Positions 23,262-32,489 of a DNA stretch of 64,000 bases are shown in pieces. Every line of letters starts with the position of its first letter. The stretch's first letter is position 1. Source of the stretch: Arthrobacter sp. Bi83 (lineage in GTDB: Bacteria > Actinomycetota > Actinomycetes > Actinomycetales > Micrococcaceae); assembly GCF_918698095.1 (NCBI RefSeq), contig NZ_CAKKLY010000005.1, positions 62,001 to 126,000 of the forward strand. The letters are read 5' to 3'. A model generated the notes under the pieces. The model was not told the DNA's origin and did not search any database. It saw nothing but the letters and a program-made list of their open reading frames with translations. Position numbers and translations under genes: made by a program.

Positions 23262-24724
23262 TTCATCCTCCTGGGATTTAGTGCTGAGAAGTCGGGTGTG
23301 AAGAGTTTGATGAGGGGCGCCAGGCTGTCCAGGTCCTCAAGGTGCTGGACGAGCCGGACCGCTTCCTCGGCATTCCTGCGCGGGATCCTGCCGCCGAACT
23401 CGGCATTGGCGTAGTACTTGTCCAAGATCTCCGTCCCGCTCATCGGGCTGGCGTAGATGTCCCCCTTGGGCACGTCCGTCCTGGTCCTGAGCACGGAACC
23501 GTCCCGGAGCCGCAGCTCCACTTCGGCGGTGAGCGATTCCGCCGGCGGCAGCGAATCAACCAGTCGGATCTTGTCCAGCAGCCGCTGCAGCCGCGGATCC
23601 TGCATATGCTCCAGCGTGAGGTGTTCCGGCCGGACCGTCCTGTACATCAGGGCCGTGGCGGCCGTGAAACTGATGCTGAAGGCGCCGGAAACCTCCGGGC
23701 AGTCCCCGATCACGAACGGCTGGCCCACAAAACCCTTCAGGGTCCGGGGGGTCACATGGATGAGAATCTCCTCGATCTCATCCTCGTTGAGCACGTTCTC
23801 GGTGGCCAGCCGCACGCAGGCGTCCAGTGAGGGGTGGCTCGCCCGGCACGAGGACCACGGCTTGATCACACAGTCCGCATAGAAGGCCCGGCCGAGACCG
23901 CGGGTCACCTTGCCGGGCGCCGGTGACGCGCAGTACATGTCCAGGAACCCGTGCGGACCCGCGATGGCGTCCGCCGGCCCGGTGAACCCGGCCTGCGCCA
24001 GCTCCGCGGACACGATCGAGTTGCGGGCGGCGAACGCGATGGGCAGTTTGAACGCGAGGGTCTGGTCGAAAATGTTGGCCACGGTTCCGGACAGTTGGTT
24101 CACCGCGATTCCCAGCGCGTTCCGGACCTGGTCCGCGTCCAGCCCCATGAGCTTGGCGGCGACGGCGGTGCCGCCGAGGCCGTTGACGGTGCCTGTGTTG
24201 TCCTGGCCGCTGTAGACGTCAAAGCCCGACGCCGCGGCGAGGCGCGAGGTGAGGTCGTCCCCCAGGATCAGTGCGGTGAGCAGGTCCCGGCCCGAGGAGC
24301 CCTGCTGCTCGGCGACGGCCAGGGCCACCGGAACCGTGGTCCCGCTGATGTGGGCGGCCGACTGCGTCTGGTCCTCGTATTCCGCACCGATCGGCTCGAA
24401 GTCGTAGGACCGCATCATCACGGCGTTGACCATCGCCGCATTGTGCGCCGGGAGGCGGATGCCGTGGACCAGCACCCGCGATTCCGGCGCGCCGCCCCAG
24501 CGGCGGGCGAGGTCCAGGACGGCGCCGTTGCCCTGGGCGCGGTGGCCTGCGGCGATGTTGCCCAGCGAGTCGATGATCCGGATCTTGGCCCGGGCCACGG
24601 TGCCGGCGTCGAGGGCCTCGAAGCTGGTCTCTGCGACGTGCCGGGCCACTGTGCCCGCCATGTTTTCAGTGCCGTTTTCGAGGCCGTTTCCGCGGCCGGC
24701 GGCCTCTGCTATTTGCGCTGTCAT
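23258..24724 (-). CDS. MmgE/PrpD family protein
   Basis: This 488-residue protein shows the family features: an N-terminal helical domain with KIRIIDSLGNIAAGHRAQG, the GDDLTSRLAAASGFDVYSG region, and a C-terminal domain with WSSCRASHPSLDACVRLA. Relatives include 2-methylcitrate dehydratase PrpD and cis-aconitate decarboxylase; many act as dehydratases of 2- to 6-carbon hydroxy-acids. It sits between the HpaB-type hydroxylase (8-base gap) and the flavin reductase fusion (overlapping stop/start), so it belongs to the same operon, an unusual place for this family. Its substrate is probably a ring-derived acid, but the sequence does not say. Confidence 0.87.
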   Translation of the reverse strand: MTAQIAEAAGRGNGLENGTENMAGTVARHVAETSFEALDAGTVARAKIRIIDSLGNIAAGHRAQGNGAVLDLARRWGGAPESRVLVHGIRLPAHNAAMVNAVMMRSYDFEPIGAEYEDQTQSAAHISGTTVPVALAVAEQQGSSGRDLLTALILGDDLTSRLAAASGFDVYSGQDNTGTVNGLGGTAVAAKLMGLDADQVRNALGIAVNQLSGTVANIFDQTLAFKLPIAFAARNSIVSAELAQAGFTGPADAIAGPHGFLDMYCASPAPGKVTRGLGRAFYADCVIKPWSSCRASHPSLDACVRLATENVLNEDEIEEILIHVTPRTLKGFVGQPFVIGDCPEVSGAFSISFTAATALMYRTVRPEHLTLEHMQDPRLQRLLDKIRLVDSLPPAESLTAEVELRLRDGSVLRTRTDVPKGDIYASPMSGTEILDKYYANAEFGGRIPRRNAEEAVRLVQHLEDLDSLAPLIKLFTPDFSALNPRRMK

Positions 24725-24732
24725 GGCGGAAC

Positions 24733-26241
24733 CTAGCCCCGCGCCCCAACGGCGATCCGGTCACTGGCGGACGCGGCAGGAAAGCCGTCGTCCGCAGCGG
24801 GGATGCCGTCGATTTCCTCGAACATCGCCTTGTAGGCGCCGGTTTCCCCGGCGGCCTGGGCCTTGCGGTGGTCCAGGGCGCGGGCGCGGCCGATGCTGCC
24901 AAGATAGAAACGTTCGTAGAGCTCGATCCGGCTGCCCAGTGCCGAGCCGGCGAAGTCCCAGGCGGTGCGCATGATGCGGGCGCGTTCCTGGGCGCTGATG
25001 CCGTTCGCGCCGGGCAGGTACTTCTTCAGCAGCGGGCCCAGGCGCGGATCGTTGAAGGCACCGCCCGTGGGGGTTGCCAGCAGGTTGTGCGAGCCCATGG
25101 ATTTGATGATTTCGTTGATCCGGATCATCCAGCCGGGCATGATGGCCCGCAGCGAGCTGATGTCGTCATGGCAGAAGAACGCTCCGCCGCCCCAGTCCGA
25201 GGCCCGCATTTCCGCGGAGTGGATGGCCGCGCGGGTGAGGCGCAGGTAAGTGTAGATCTCGCCGAGCATCGCGCCGACGCCGGGCTTGTTCTCGGTGCCG
25301 GTCACCTTGGCGATCTGCGTGCACAGGTCGTAGGCGAACTCCAGCTTCACGGCGGCGCGGATGGCCGTCTGCTGCTGCGTGTTGCCGGACGCGGTGCCGG
25401 CGTTGATGGAGTTGTAGACGTCCAGGTTACCGTCGATGAACACGCGGTCCCAGGGCACCAGGACGTCGTCGAAGATGATGACGGCGTCCTGCTCGTCGAA
25501 TCGGGCAGAGAACGGCTTGTCCGCTACATCGGCGTCCACGCCGTAGTGGTCCCGGCAGACGCCGACGACGCCCGGCGTGGCCACCGGTATGGCAAAGGAA
25601 ATGGCGTACTCCTCGAAGCCCTTCTGGATGGGTACTGCGGGGTAGACGTACAGCTCATCGGCGATCGGCCCGAGGGTGGCGAGCATCTTGGCGCCCTTGA
25701 CGATCAGGCCCTGCTCGGTCCGCTCCACTACGCGCAGGGTGAGTTCCTCGTTCATGCCCTGCAGTTCGCCGACGCTCTTGTCGATTGCGGCATGCACGAT
25801 GGTGTGGGTCAGCGCGAGGTCCTTTTCGATCACTTCGCGGTGGTAGGCCGCCAGCCGCTGGTGGTACACCGGATCCCCGGAGCGGTCGAAGATGTCCTTG
25901 CGGGACACATGTCCGGCCAGGACCACATTGACGTAGTCCGGCGTGCGGCCCAGCATGCCGTTGGAGTACCGGGCCAGGCGGTCGAAAGCGCGATGCCGGA
26001 GTGCGATGTCCTCCGCGTTCTTCGGCAGCGAGAGACTCACATTCATGGCCTCGCCGGTCTCCGGATGCGTGGTCAGGCAGTCCGCCGCGTACTTGTGCTG
26101 GTAGTCGAAGTAGCCGGCCATGCCTTCGACAGAACCCTTGAAGGCCGGGTGTTCCAGGACCGAGATGCGTTCCGAGCCCAGCCATACCTCGCGGCCGTCA
26201 TCCAGGCCCCGCTTGTACTCTGCTCCGGTGCGTGCTGTCAC
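24733..26241 (-). CDS. 4-hydroxyphenylacetate 3-monooxygenase (HpaB) family oxygenase
   Basis: The 502-residue protein has the HpaB acyl-CoA-dehydrogenase-like fold: TGAEYKRGLDDGREVWLGSE at the N-terminus, then DQHKYAADCLTTHPETGE-like and RTPDYVNVVLAGHVSRKD segments, VPWDRVFIDGN, and a C-terminal GSRIELYERFYLGSIGRARA. Such FADH2-dependent oxygenases put a hydroxyl ortho to a phenolic OH, supplied with reduced flavin by a partner reductase (here the third gene of the operon). A GTG at 26241 is chosen because AAAAAGGAG precedes it by six bases; the open frame upstream is non-coding. The substrate may be hydroquinone or a phenolic acid; the pathway context suggests a hydroquinone. Confidence 0.87.
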   Translation of the reverse strand: MTARTGAEYKRGLDDGREVWLGSERISVLEHPAFKGSVEGMAGYFDYQHKYAADCLTTHPETGEAMNVSLSLPKNAEDIALRHRAFDRLARYSNGMLGRTPDYVNVVLAGHVSRKDIFDRSGDPVYHQRLAAYHREVIEKDLALTHTIVHAAIDKSVGELQGMNEELTLRVVERTEQGLIVKGAKMLATLGPIADELYVYPAVPIQKGFEEYAISFAIPVATPGVVGVCRDHYGVDADVADKPFSARFDEQDAVIIFDDVLVPWDRVFIDGNLDVYNSINAGTASGNTQQQTAIRAAVKLEFAYDLCTQIAKVTGTENKPGVGAMLGEIYTYLRLTRAAIHSAEMRASDWGGGAFFCHDDISSLRAIMPGWMIRINEIIKSMGSHNLLATPTGGAFNDPRLGPLLKKYLPGANGISAQERARIMRTAWDFAGSALGSRIELYERFYLGSIGRARALDHRKAQAAGETGAYKAMFEEIDGIPAADDGFPAASASDRIAVGARG

Positions 26242-26287
26242 TTTGAACTCCTTTTTGGCTGGCACCAGTGCTGGCACCTGGGAACTT

Positions 26288-26301
26288 TCACAACATTGTG
26301 A
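26288..26301. promoter_or_regulatory. Inverted repeat TCACAA-CA-TTGTGA upstream of the HpaB-type operon
   Basis: Perfect 6-bp arms with a two-base spacer, 47 bases upstream of the HpaB-type start in an AT-rich stretch. A dimeric-regulator site is plausible; the regulator is not known. Confidence 0.5.
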
Positions 26302-26374
26302 GATGAAAATGCATTCTTTAAACGATTTTATATAAAAAGAGTGGCCTTGGCAATGCCCTCCTGGTGCGCTCCGG

Positions 26375-27460
26375 TCAGAACGACGTGATGACGCTGCGGG
26401 CGATCGCACCGGACTCCTGCAGGCGGTAGGCGTCATTGATCCCCTCGAGCGGAATTTCCTGGGCCACCAGGTCATCGAGGTTCAGGCGACCCTGCAGGTA
26501 GAGCTCGGCGTACATCGGAATGTCCCGGCGGATGTTGCTCGATCCCATGTAGACGCCCTGGATTCGCCGCTGCGAGGCGATGAGTGAGCGCAGCACGTCC
26601 ACCTCCAGGGGCGCGCCCTGCGGGATGCCGATGAAGTAGGCGCCGCCGCCCACCCGGGTCATCTCGATGGCCTGGGCCTGGGTTACCCCCAGCCCGATTG
26701 CCTCGAAGGAGTGATGCACGCCGCGGCCGCTGATCCCCCGCACCTTGGCCACAGCATCCTCTTCGCTGGAGTTCACCACGTGGGTGGCGCCGAAGCGTGC
26801 GGCCAGTTCGAGCTTGGCCGGATGCACATCGACGCCAATGATGGTGGTGGCCCCGGCGATCCTGGCGCCGGACAGGATATTGAGGCCGATGCCGCCCAGC
26901 CCGATGACGGCAACAGCGTCGCCCGGCTGGACCTTCGCCGTATTAAGCGCCGCCCCCACGCCGGTAATGGCCGCACAACTGAGCACGGCAGCTTGGGGGA
27001 AGGGCACCTCCTTGGGGATCCGCACCAGGGTGTTGGCGTGGCAGATGGTGTACTCGGCAAAGGCGGCGACGCCAAAGGCGTGCACATCCCCGCCGCCCCT
27101 GCGCAGCTTGGATCCGGCAGCGAGCGGCCGGGAGACCTCGCCGGGATTGACACAGCGGTAGCTGTGGCCGGCCAGGCATTCCTCGCAATGCCCGCAGAAC
27201 TTCACTTCGGAGCCAACCACGTGGTCCCCGACGGCGAGGTCCCGGACGTCAGGACCGACGGCGGCAACGATGCCGGCCATTTCATGTCCGACAACCATGG
27301 GAAGCGGGCGCCCGCGGTCGATCGAGGCGACGAGCAGATCCGAATGGCACAAGCCGGCAGCCTTGACCTCCACGAGGACCTCGCGGCCCACCGGATCCCC
27401 GATGCTGATCTCTTCCACATCAAAACGGCGGTTAATTTCGTTGATGACTGCAGCTTTCAT
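26375..27460 (-). CDS. Zinc-dependent alcohol dehydrogenase
   Basis: A 361-residue MDR-family dehydrogenase. It has the catalytic zinc ligand region AAGLCHSDLLVA, a VGHEMAGIVAAVG segment, the structural zinc cysteines in FCGHCEECLAGHSYRC, and the NAD-binding GLGGIGLNILSGARIAGA. The ATG at 27460 is supported by GGGAG about eight bases upstream. It is divergent from a close paralogue (27659) and upstream of the HpaB-type operon. A role oxidising a hydroxylated side chain, alcohol to ketone or aldehyde, fits the neighbouring VAO-type oxidase and Baeyer-Villiger enzyme; this is inferred. Confidence 0.87.
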   Translation of the reverse strand: MKAAVINEINRRFDVEEISIGDPVGREVLVEVKAAGLCHSDLLVASIDRGRPLPMVVGHEMAGIVAAVGPDVRDLAVGDHVVGSEVKFCGHCEECLAGHSYRCVNPGEVSRPLAAGSKLRRGGGDVHAFGVAAFAEYTICHANTLVRIPKEVPFPQAAVLSCAAITGVGAALNTAKVQPGDAVAVIGLGGIGLNILSGARIAGATTIIGVDVHPAKLELAARFGATHVVNSSEEDAVAKVRGISGRGVHHSFEAIGLGVTQAQAIEMTRVGGGAYFIGIPQGAPLEVDVLRSLIASQRRIQGVYMGSSNIRRDIPMYAELYLQGRLNLDDLVAQEIPLEGINDAYRLQESGAIARSVITSF

Positions 27461-27658
27461 CGTTGACTCCCTTGTCTGGTGGCGAGCTTGCCTGGTGATG
27501 CACTTACCTGATGTGCGTGGACTGGCGCCCGTTAAAATGTGGCTAATAATCGATAATCTAGTTATTTTGCACTTCAGCATCTACTATATTTATATTTGTG
27601 GCCTGAGTCACGTCCATGCCGGTCATCCCGGCTCATTCATTGAGGGGAACAAACGGTC
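27461..27658. promoter_or_regulatory. AT-rich divergent promoter region with ATCGAT-centred motif
   Basis: The 198-base gap between the two divergent dehydrogenases is AT-rich around 27535-27600. It contains CTAATAATCGATAATCTAG (27543-27561), similar to CTAGTATCGATATTG upstream of the Baeyer-Villiger gene and CTTAGAATCGATTATC upstream of the dioxygenase. Confidence 0.45.
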
Positions 27659-28750
27659 ATGAAAGCAGCAGTGCTCGACGGCGTAGGTCAGCCGTTCCAA
27701 GTCCAGGACATCGACATCGCCGATCCGATGGGCCGTGAGGTGCTTATCGACGTCCGCGCCAGCGGCTTGTGCCATAGCGATATGCATGTGGCCGAGACCA
27801 ACGTGGGATTTCCCATGCCCGCATTGCTCGGCCACGAGATCGCCGGGGTGGTGGCCGAAGTAGGCCCGGACGTCACGGAGTTCCGCGTCGGCGATCACGT
27901 GGTGTCCTCGCCGATCCACAGCTGCGGCCATTGCCGGGGATGCCTGACCGGCCGCCCCTACCAGTGCCGCCATCCGCAGGAAACCCAGCGGACCCCAGGC
28001 CAGGGCCCGCGGCTGAGCCGCAACGGCGACGCACTGACGCAGTTCATCGGCGTCGGCGGTTTCGCCGAGCAGGTGCTCGTCCACGAGAATACGGTGGTCT
28101 CTGTCAGCAAGGACATCCCGTTCGACCGCGCCGCCCTCCTGGGCTGTGGGGTGGTGACCGGGGCCGGGGCGGCCATCAATTCGGCGCGAATCCGTCCCGG
28201 AGATACCGTTGCCGTCATCGGCTGCGGCGGGGTGGGGCTTAACGTCATCCAGGGCGCCGCCCTGGCCGGCGCGCGCAGGATCATCGCAATCGATCTGCAG
28301 CCGGGCAAGCTCGAACTCGCCAAGGTCTTTGGTGCCACGGACATCGTCAATGCCGGGGACGGGGACTCCGTGCAGGCCGTCAAGGACCTCTCCGGCGGCG
28401 GAGTCACCTGCGCCTTCGAAGTGATCGGCCTGAAACAGACAGCAATGGACGCCGTCGCGATGCTGGACATCGGCGGCACCGCGTTCCTGATCGGAGTCCA
28501 GAAACCCGAAACCCGCCTGGAAGTGACCCCCTTCGGCGACCTGATGGGCAAGCAGAAGGGCATCCGGGGCGTGGCCATGGGCTCCACCAACCTCAAGATC
28601 GACATCCCCATGTACGCGGAACTGTACTTGCAGGGCCGCTTCAAGCTGGATGAACTGGTCTCCCGGCATATCTCGCTGGACCAGATCAATGAGGGTTACG
28701 ACCTGCTGCGCGGTGGTTCAGTGGCCCGCTCGGTGATCACCCACTTCTGA
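27659..28750 (+). CDS. Zinc-dependent alcohol dehydrogenase, paralogue of the 26375 gene
   Basis: A 363-residue MDR dehydrogenase with the same landmarks as its divergent neighbour: RASGLCHSDMHVAE, LGHEIAGVVAEVG, structural zinc cysteines in SCGHCRGCLTGRPYQC, and CGGVGLNVIQGAAL in the nucleotide-binding domain. The two differ clearly in sequence, so this is an old duplication rather than a recent one. The ATG is spaced properly after GAGGGGAAC. A bidirectional terminator follows the stop. Like its paralogue it may oxidise 1-(hydroxyphenyl)alkanols or other alcohols of the pathway. Confidence 0.87.
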   Translation: MKAAVLDGVGQPFQVQDIDIADPMGREVLIDVRASGLCHSDMHVAETNVGFPMPALLGHEIAGVVAEVGPDVTEFRVGDHVVSSPIHSCGHCRGCLTGRPYQCRHPQETQRTPGQGPRLSRNGDALTQFIGVGGFAEQVLVHENTVVSVSKDIPFDRAALLGCGVVTGAGAAINSARIRPGDTVAVIGCGGVGLNVIQGAALAGARRIIAIDLQPGKLELAKVFGATDIVNAGDGDSVQAVKDLSGGGVTCAFEVIGLKQTAMDAVAMLDIGGTAFLIGVQKPETRLEVTPFGDLMGKQKGIRGVAMGSTNLKIDIPMYAELYLQGRFKLDELVSRHISLDQINEGYDLLRGGSVARSVITHF

Positions 28751-28777
28751 GTCCCTCGGATCCGCACAGACCCTAAA

Positions 28778-28813
28778 ACCAGTGGAGCCGCCCTTTCGGA
28801 CGGCTCCACTGGT
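28778..28813. terminator. Bidirectional terminator between convergent genes
   Basis: Perfect 13-bp arms (ACCAGTGGAGCCG and complement) around a ten-base loop, between the convergent dehydrogenase and carboxylesterase. Confidence 0.85.
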
Positions 28814-28852
28814 GTTTCCGGCCGATTGCTGTTTCCGGCAGTTGCGGCGGAC

Positions 28853-30349
28853 TTAGCGCCGTGGCCGCAGTTCAGGCTCGACGCCGGCCGCCTCACCGCC
28901 GGTTTCGGTCACCGCATACAGTGCCGGGCTCCTCGGATCGAAAGACGGCACGGCGTGGCCTTCGGGCGTCCGCGCCACGCCGTCGGCGACGAAGCCGAGC
29001 AGCAGCGCTCGCACGCGGTCCGACACCGAGTCGAAGACGTCCCCGGGGAACCCCTCGAGCATCGGCGCATCCTGCCAGTCCGCGCGGTTCCCGAAGAGGA
29101 ACGGAAGTTCGAAGCAGTGCGGGGCGCCGGCGCCGTCGAGCCTGCTGCGCACGGAGAACCGCAGCAGCGTGGCCGGGATTCCGGCCCGGTCCGCCTGGCC
29201 TGCAAGCTCGGTGGCGGCTAGCCGGAACTGGTGCAGGCTCATGGCCTCCACCAGCTTCGCGTGGTTCGTCGCCCCGGGATGCCGTTCCTCAATGAAAGAC
29301 AGTGCCTCGGCGGCGGCTTCGAAGTGCGCACCGACGAAGCCGGCAAGCTGTTCCGGTCCGACGGCCTGGACGGGCAGGGCGTACAGGAACGCGGCGGCTT
29401 CATCATCGGTGCTGCTCAACAGCAGCGCGTCCACATGCATTGCGGCCGCCGCGGCCTCGAAGTCCATGGCCCATGACGGAACCAGCTCCCCGTCGGCGGC
29501 CGGCATCAGGCCCAGTCCCCTGCCCGCATAGGCTTTGGACACCGCCGCCTGGGCGGCCAGGATCTCCCCGGCTGTAGCCGCGGATTCCGGCGAACCGTCC
29601 CCCACACCGTCCACGGCGCCGAGGGCGGCGGCGAAAATCTTGGACCGCTCGTCGAACTCCGCGGCATTCAAAGGAGGCTGCCAGGGCAGGCTGAACAGGG
29701 CGGTCCGGCTGAACAGTCCGCGCGCCTGCTCGGCGAAACTGAGCACGTAGGCGTACCACGCCCCTGCCGAATGCCCCGCCAGGGTGGTGGCCGAGGGATT
29801 GCCGCCGAACGCGGCGATGTTCCGGTGAATCCATGTCAACGCCTGCAGGATGTCCCCGGCGGCAAGGTTGCGCGGACCAAGGTCCGCAGTGCCGCCGGCG
29901 CCGTCGAGCAGTCCGAGCGCACCCAGCCGGTAGTTGACGGTGACCACGACGGCGCCGCCCTCCTGGGCGAGCCGGGCGCCGTCGTACCAGCGGACATTCC
30001 CGGCGCCGCTGATGAAGGCTCCCCCGGGCAGGAAGACCAGGACCGGGAGGTCCTTCGCACCTTCAGGCGCCCAGATGTCCAGCAGGAAGGAATCCTCGCT
30101 CTGCGGCATCCGGGACAGTGCGGGGCCGAGCAACCAGTCCAGGGATCCTGGACCCTGCGGGAACACCGTCGCAGGGGCCTGAGGCCGCTCGGGTGACGGA
30201 TCACCCAGCGCGGAGAAGCGGTCTGAGGGATCCAGCCGCTCGCCGTACCGGACGCCGCGGACGCAGACGACGCCGTCGTCCGTTTCCGCGACGTACAAGG
30301 CCTCCCCGGCGCGGAGCCCCGCCAGCGGTTCCGTTGCAGCGGCGCTCAT
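28853..30349 (-). CDS. Type-B carboxylesterase
   Basis: This 498-residue serine esterase has the type-B features: VLVFLPGGAFISGAGN (oxyanion hole), VVTVNYRLGALGLL, NLAAGDILQALTWIHRNIAAFGGNPS as in the family, and the nucleophile S194 in LAGHSAGAWYA. No signal peptide is visible, so it is cytoplasmic. Its start overlaps the stop of the Baeyer-Villiger gene (ATGA), so the two are translationally coupled. In the known 4-hydroxyacetophenone pathway the ester made by the Baeyer-Villiger enzyme is hydrolysed by an esterase to hydroquinone and acetate; this gene fits that step. Confidence 0.88.
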   Translation of the reverse strand: MSAAATEPLAGLRAGEALYVAETDDGVVCVRGVRYGERLDPSDRFSALGDPSPERPQAPATVFPQGPGSLDWLLGPALSRMPQSEDSFLLDIWAPEGAKDLPVLVFLPGGAFISGAGNVRWYDGARLAQEGGAVVVTVNYRLGALGLLDGAGGTADLGPRNLAAGDILQALTWIHRNIAAFGGNPSATTLAGHSAGAWYAYVLSFAEQARGLFSRTALFSLPWQPPLNAAEFDERSKIFAAALGAVDGVGDGSPESAATAGEILAAQAAVSKAYAGRGLGLMPAADGELVPSWAMDFEAAAAAMHVDALLLSSTDDEAAAFLYALPVQAVGPEQLAGFVGAHFEAAAEALSFIEERHPGATNHAKLVEAMSLHQFRLAATELAGQADRAGIPATLLRFSVRSRLDGAGAPHCFELPFLFGNRADWQDAPMLEGFPGDVFDSVSDRVRALLLGFVADGVARTPEGHAVPSFDPRSPALYAVTETGGEAAGVEPELRPRR

Positions 30350-32337
30350 GCCAGCTGGTTGTAGTCGTCGAGGTTCACGGTGCGGGTGATCTTCCAGAAG
30401 TCCAGTACCGGGTGGGGCCAGATCTGGGAGACACGGCCGAACTTGTTCTTGTACCAGGTGTGCACGCTGGGATGGCCCCAGGCCTTGGTGGCGTTGGCCG
30501 CATCGAGGCCCGCGACGAACGCGTCAAGGACTTCCTGCTTCAGATCCAGGGCCTTGAGGTCGTTTTCAATGATGAGACGCAGCGACTCGAGGATGTATTC
30601 GACGCCGTATTCGATCATCGAGTACAGGCTGCCGTTAACCACGTGGCCGGTGTTGGGGCCGGTGATGATGAACAGGTTCGGGAAGTTCGGAACTGTGAGG
30701 CCGGCGAAAGCCTTGGCATCGCCGCCCCAGTAGTCATGCAGGTCGGTGCCGTTGAGGCCGGTGATCTTCAGTGGCTCAAGGAACTGCGAGGCCTGGAAGC
30801 CTGTGGCGTAGACGATGATGTCCACCTCGTGGAGCACCCCGTCCTTGGTGACGATGCCCGCCGGGGTCATGCGTTCGATGCCCTCGGTGACCAGCGCGGA
30901 CTGCGGCTTCTTCAGCGACTCGGCCCAGACGCCGTTGTCCCGGAGCATGCGCTTGCCGCCCACGATGTAGTCCGGGGTGACCTTGGCGAGCAGGTCCGGG
31001 CGGTCCTGGTACTGCTTGGCCAGAATGTCGGTCAGCCCTTGGCGCCACTTCGCGTTGACGGCGGACACACTGCCAGGCTTGTCCCAGCCCGGTTCCGCCA
31101 CGGTGGTGTGCTGCCGGCCTTCGACGCCGAGCCAGTGCTGCCAGAACCGCAGCCACTGTCCGTAGTGCGGGAGCTTGCGGACCAGCCACTGGACCGAGTC
31201 AGGCATGTCCGCGTAGTAGCCCTGGGTGGGCAGCATCCAGGGTGAGCTGCGCTGGAAGACGGTCAGCGATGAGACCTGGTCCACGATCGCAGGGACAATC
31301 TGGTAGGCGCTGGCGCCGGTGCCGATGACGGCCACGCGCTTGCCGGTCACGTCGACGCTGTTGTCCCACTCGGCCGAGTGCATCTGGATGCCGGCAAAGT
31401 CCTCGCGTCCCGGAACGTCCGGGTACTTGGGGCGGTCCAGCTGACCGACGGCGGAGAGCACGGCATTGAACTGCCGGCTGACCGGCTGGCCGGCGGCGTC
31501 GATGATGTCCACGTTCCACAGTCCTGTGGCCTGGTCGTAGCTGGCGGAAGTGACCTCGGTGTTGAACTCGATCTCACCTAGGATGCCGCCACGCTCGGCG
31601 ACCTGCCGGGTGTATTCGAAGATCTCCGATCCCTGCGAGAACTGCTGGGGCCAGTCGTCACGCTGGGCGAAGGAGAAACTGTAGGCGTAGTTCGGTGTAT
31701 CGAGGCGCACACCCGGGTAGGTGTTCTTCCACCAGGTGCCCCCGACGGTGTGCCCCTTCTCGAACACGGTGTAGGGAATCCCGGCCTGTTTCAGCCGGTA
31801 GGCAGCCGCCATGCCGGAGACCCCGGAACCGATGACGGCCACGCTGAAGTCCCGCCCCACGGCGATCTCATCGAAGTCCCACGTCGGCTTGCCGCTCTTG
31901 CCCTCCACCAGGGCCATGTCATGCATCAGCATGGGGTGGTACTCGGGGTTGGCCGCGTTGGTGATCCAGGTCACGATGTCATCGGCCTGAGCCTCGGTCA
32001 GCATCCCGACGCTGGTCAGCTGCTCCTCGCGCACCCGCTTAAGCGCCTTGAATGCGAGTCCGCGGGCCTGTGCCTGCTGTTCCGGGCTCATGCCGCCGTG
32101 CGGCTTGCCGACGATCTCCGCCGGCGGCTGCGGGGGACGCAGGTCCTCGCGCAGGATGGAGAAGTCTCCCGTTACTGCCGCAAGCGCCACCATCAGCGCC
32201 GGAAGGTCGGAGGTGTCGACGACCTGGCGCAGGAACTGGTCGTCTTCCGTGATGGGCTCGTACCGGTCCCTCCAGTAGAGGTCGTCGACAGAGCACTCCT
32301 CGCGGGCTTGGACTGCTTCGGTGGTGGAGTTGGTCAC
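30346..32337 (-). CDS. Baeyer-Villiger flavin monooxygenase (4-hydroxyacetophenone monooxygenase-like)
   Basis: The 663-residue protein has an N-terminal extension of about 160 residues before the first FAD-binding motif (VIGSGVSGMAAAYRL, 169-182), as in 4-hydroxyacetophenone monooxygenase. Then come GGTWWKNTYPGVRLDTP (199-215), the Baeyer-Villiger signature FAGIQMHSAEWD (314-325) and the NADPH motif VAVIGTGASAYQIVP (335-349). It would insert oxygen next to a ketone with NADPH and O2, making an ester. A GTG at 32337 is chosen because AAGGAG lies seven bases before it. Overlap with the esterase gene supports a ketone-to-ester-to-phenol role. The divergent GntR gene probably regulates it. Confidence 0.9.
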   Translation of the reverse strand: MTNSTTEAVQAREECSVDDLYWRDRYEPITEDDQFLRQVVDTSDLPALMVALAAVTGDFSILREDLRPPQPPAEIVGKPHGGMSPEQQAQARGLAFKALKRVREEQLTSVGMLTEAQADDIVTWITNAANPEYHPMLMHDMALVEGKSGKPTWDFDEIAVGRDFSVAVIGSGVSGMAAAYRLKQAGIPYTVFEKGHTVGGTWWKNTYPGVRLDTPNYAYSFSFAQRDDWPQQFSQGSEIFEYTRQVAERGGILGEIEFNTEVTSASYDQATGLWNVDIIDAAGQPVSRQFNAVLSAVGQLDRPKYPDVPGREDFAGIQMHSAEWDNSVDVTGKRVAVIGTGASAYQIVPAIVDQVSSLTVFQRSSPWMLPTQGYYADMPDSVQWLVRKLPHYGQWLRFWQHWLGVEGRQHTTVAEPGWDKPGSVSAVNAKWRQGLTDILAKQYQDRPDLLAKVTPDYIVGGKRMLRDNGVWAESLKKPQSALVTEGIERMTPAGIVTKDGVLHEVDIIVYATGFQASQFLEPLKITGLNGTDLHDYWGGDAKAFAGLTVPNFPNLFIITGPNTGHVVNGSLYSMIEYGVEYILESLRLIIENDLKALDLKQEVLDAFVAGLDAANATKAWGHPSVHTWYKNKFGRVSQIWPHPVLDFWKITRTVNLDDYNQLA

Positions 32338-32489
32338 GGCGGTTCTCCTTGGTGGTGACGGAATCTTTACGGGGGCTTCGATGGCACGGCCTACACATGG
32401 AGGCCTTTCCCCAACGACGGCGTTGCGGGAGTCTCGTGCCACCGCGCCCTGACACCTGCTGTGCTTGAGGTCTCTCCGTGGGGCTGCTT

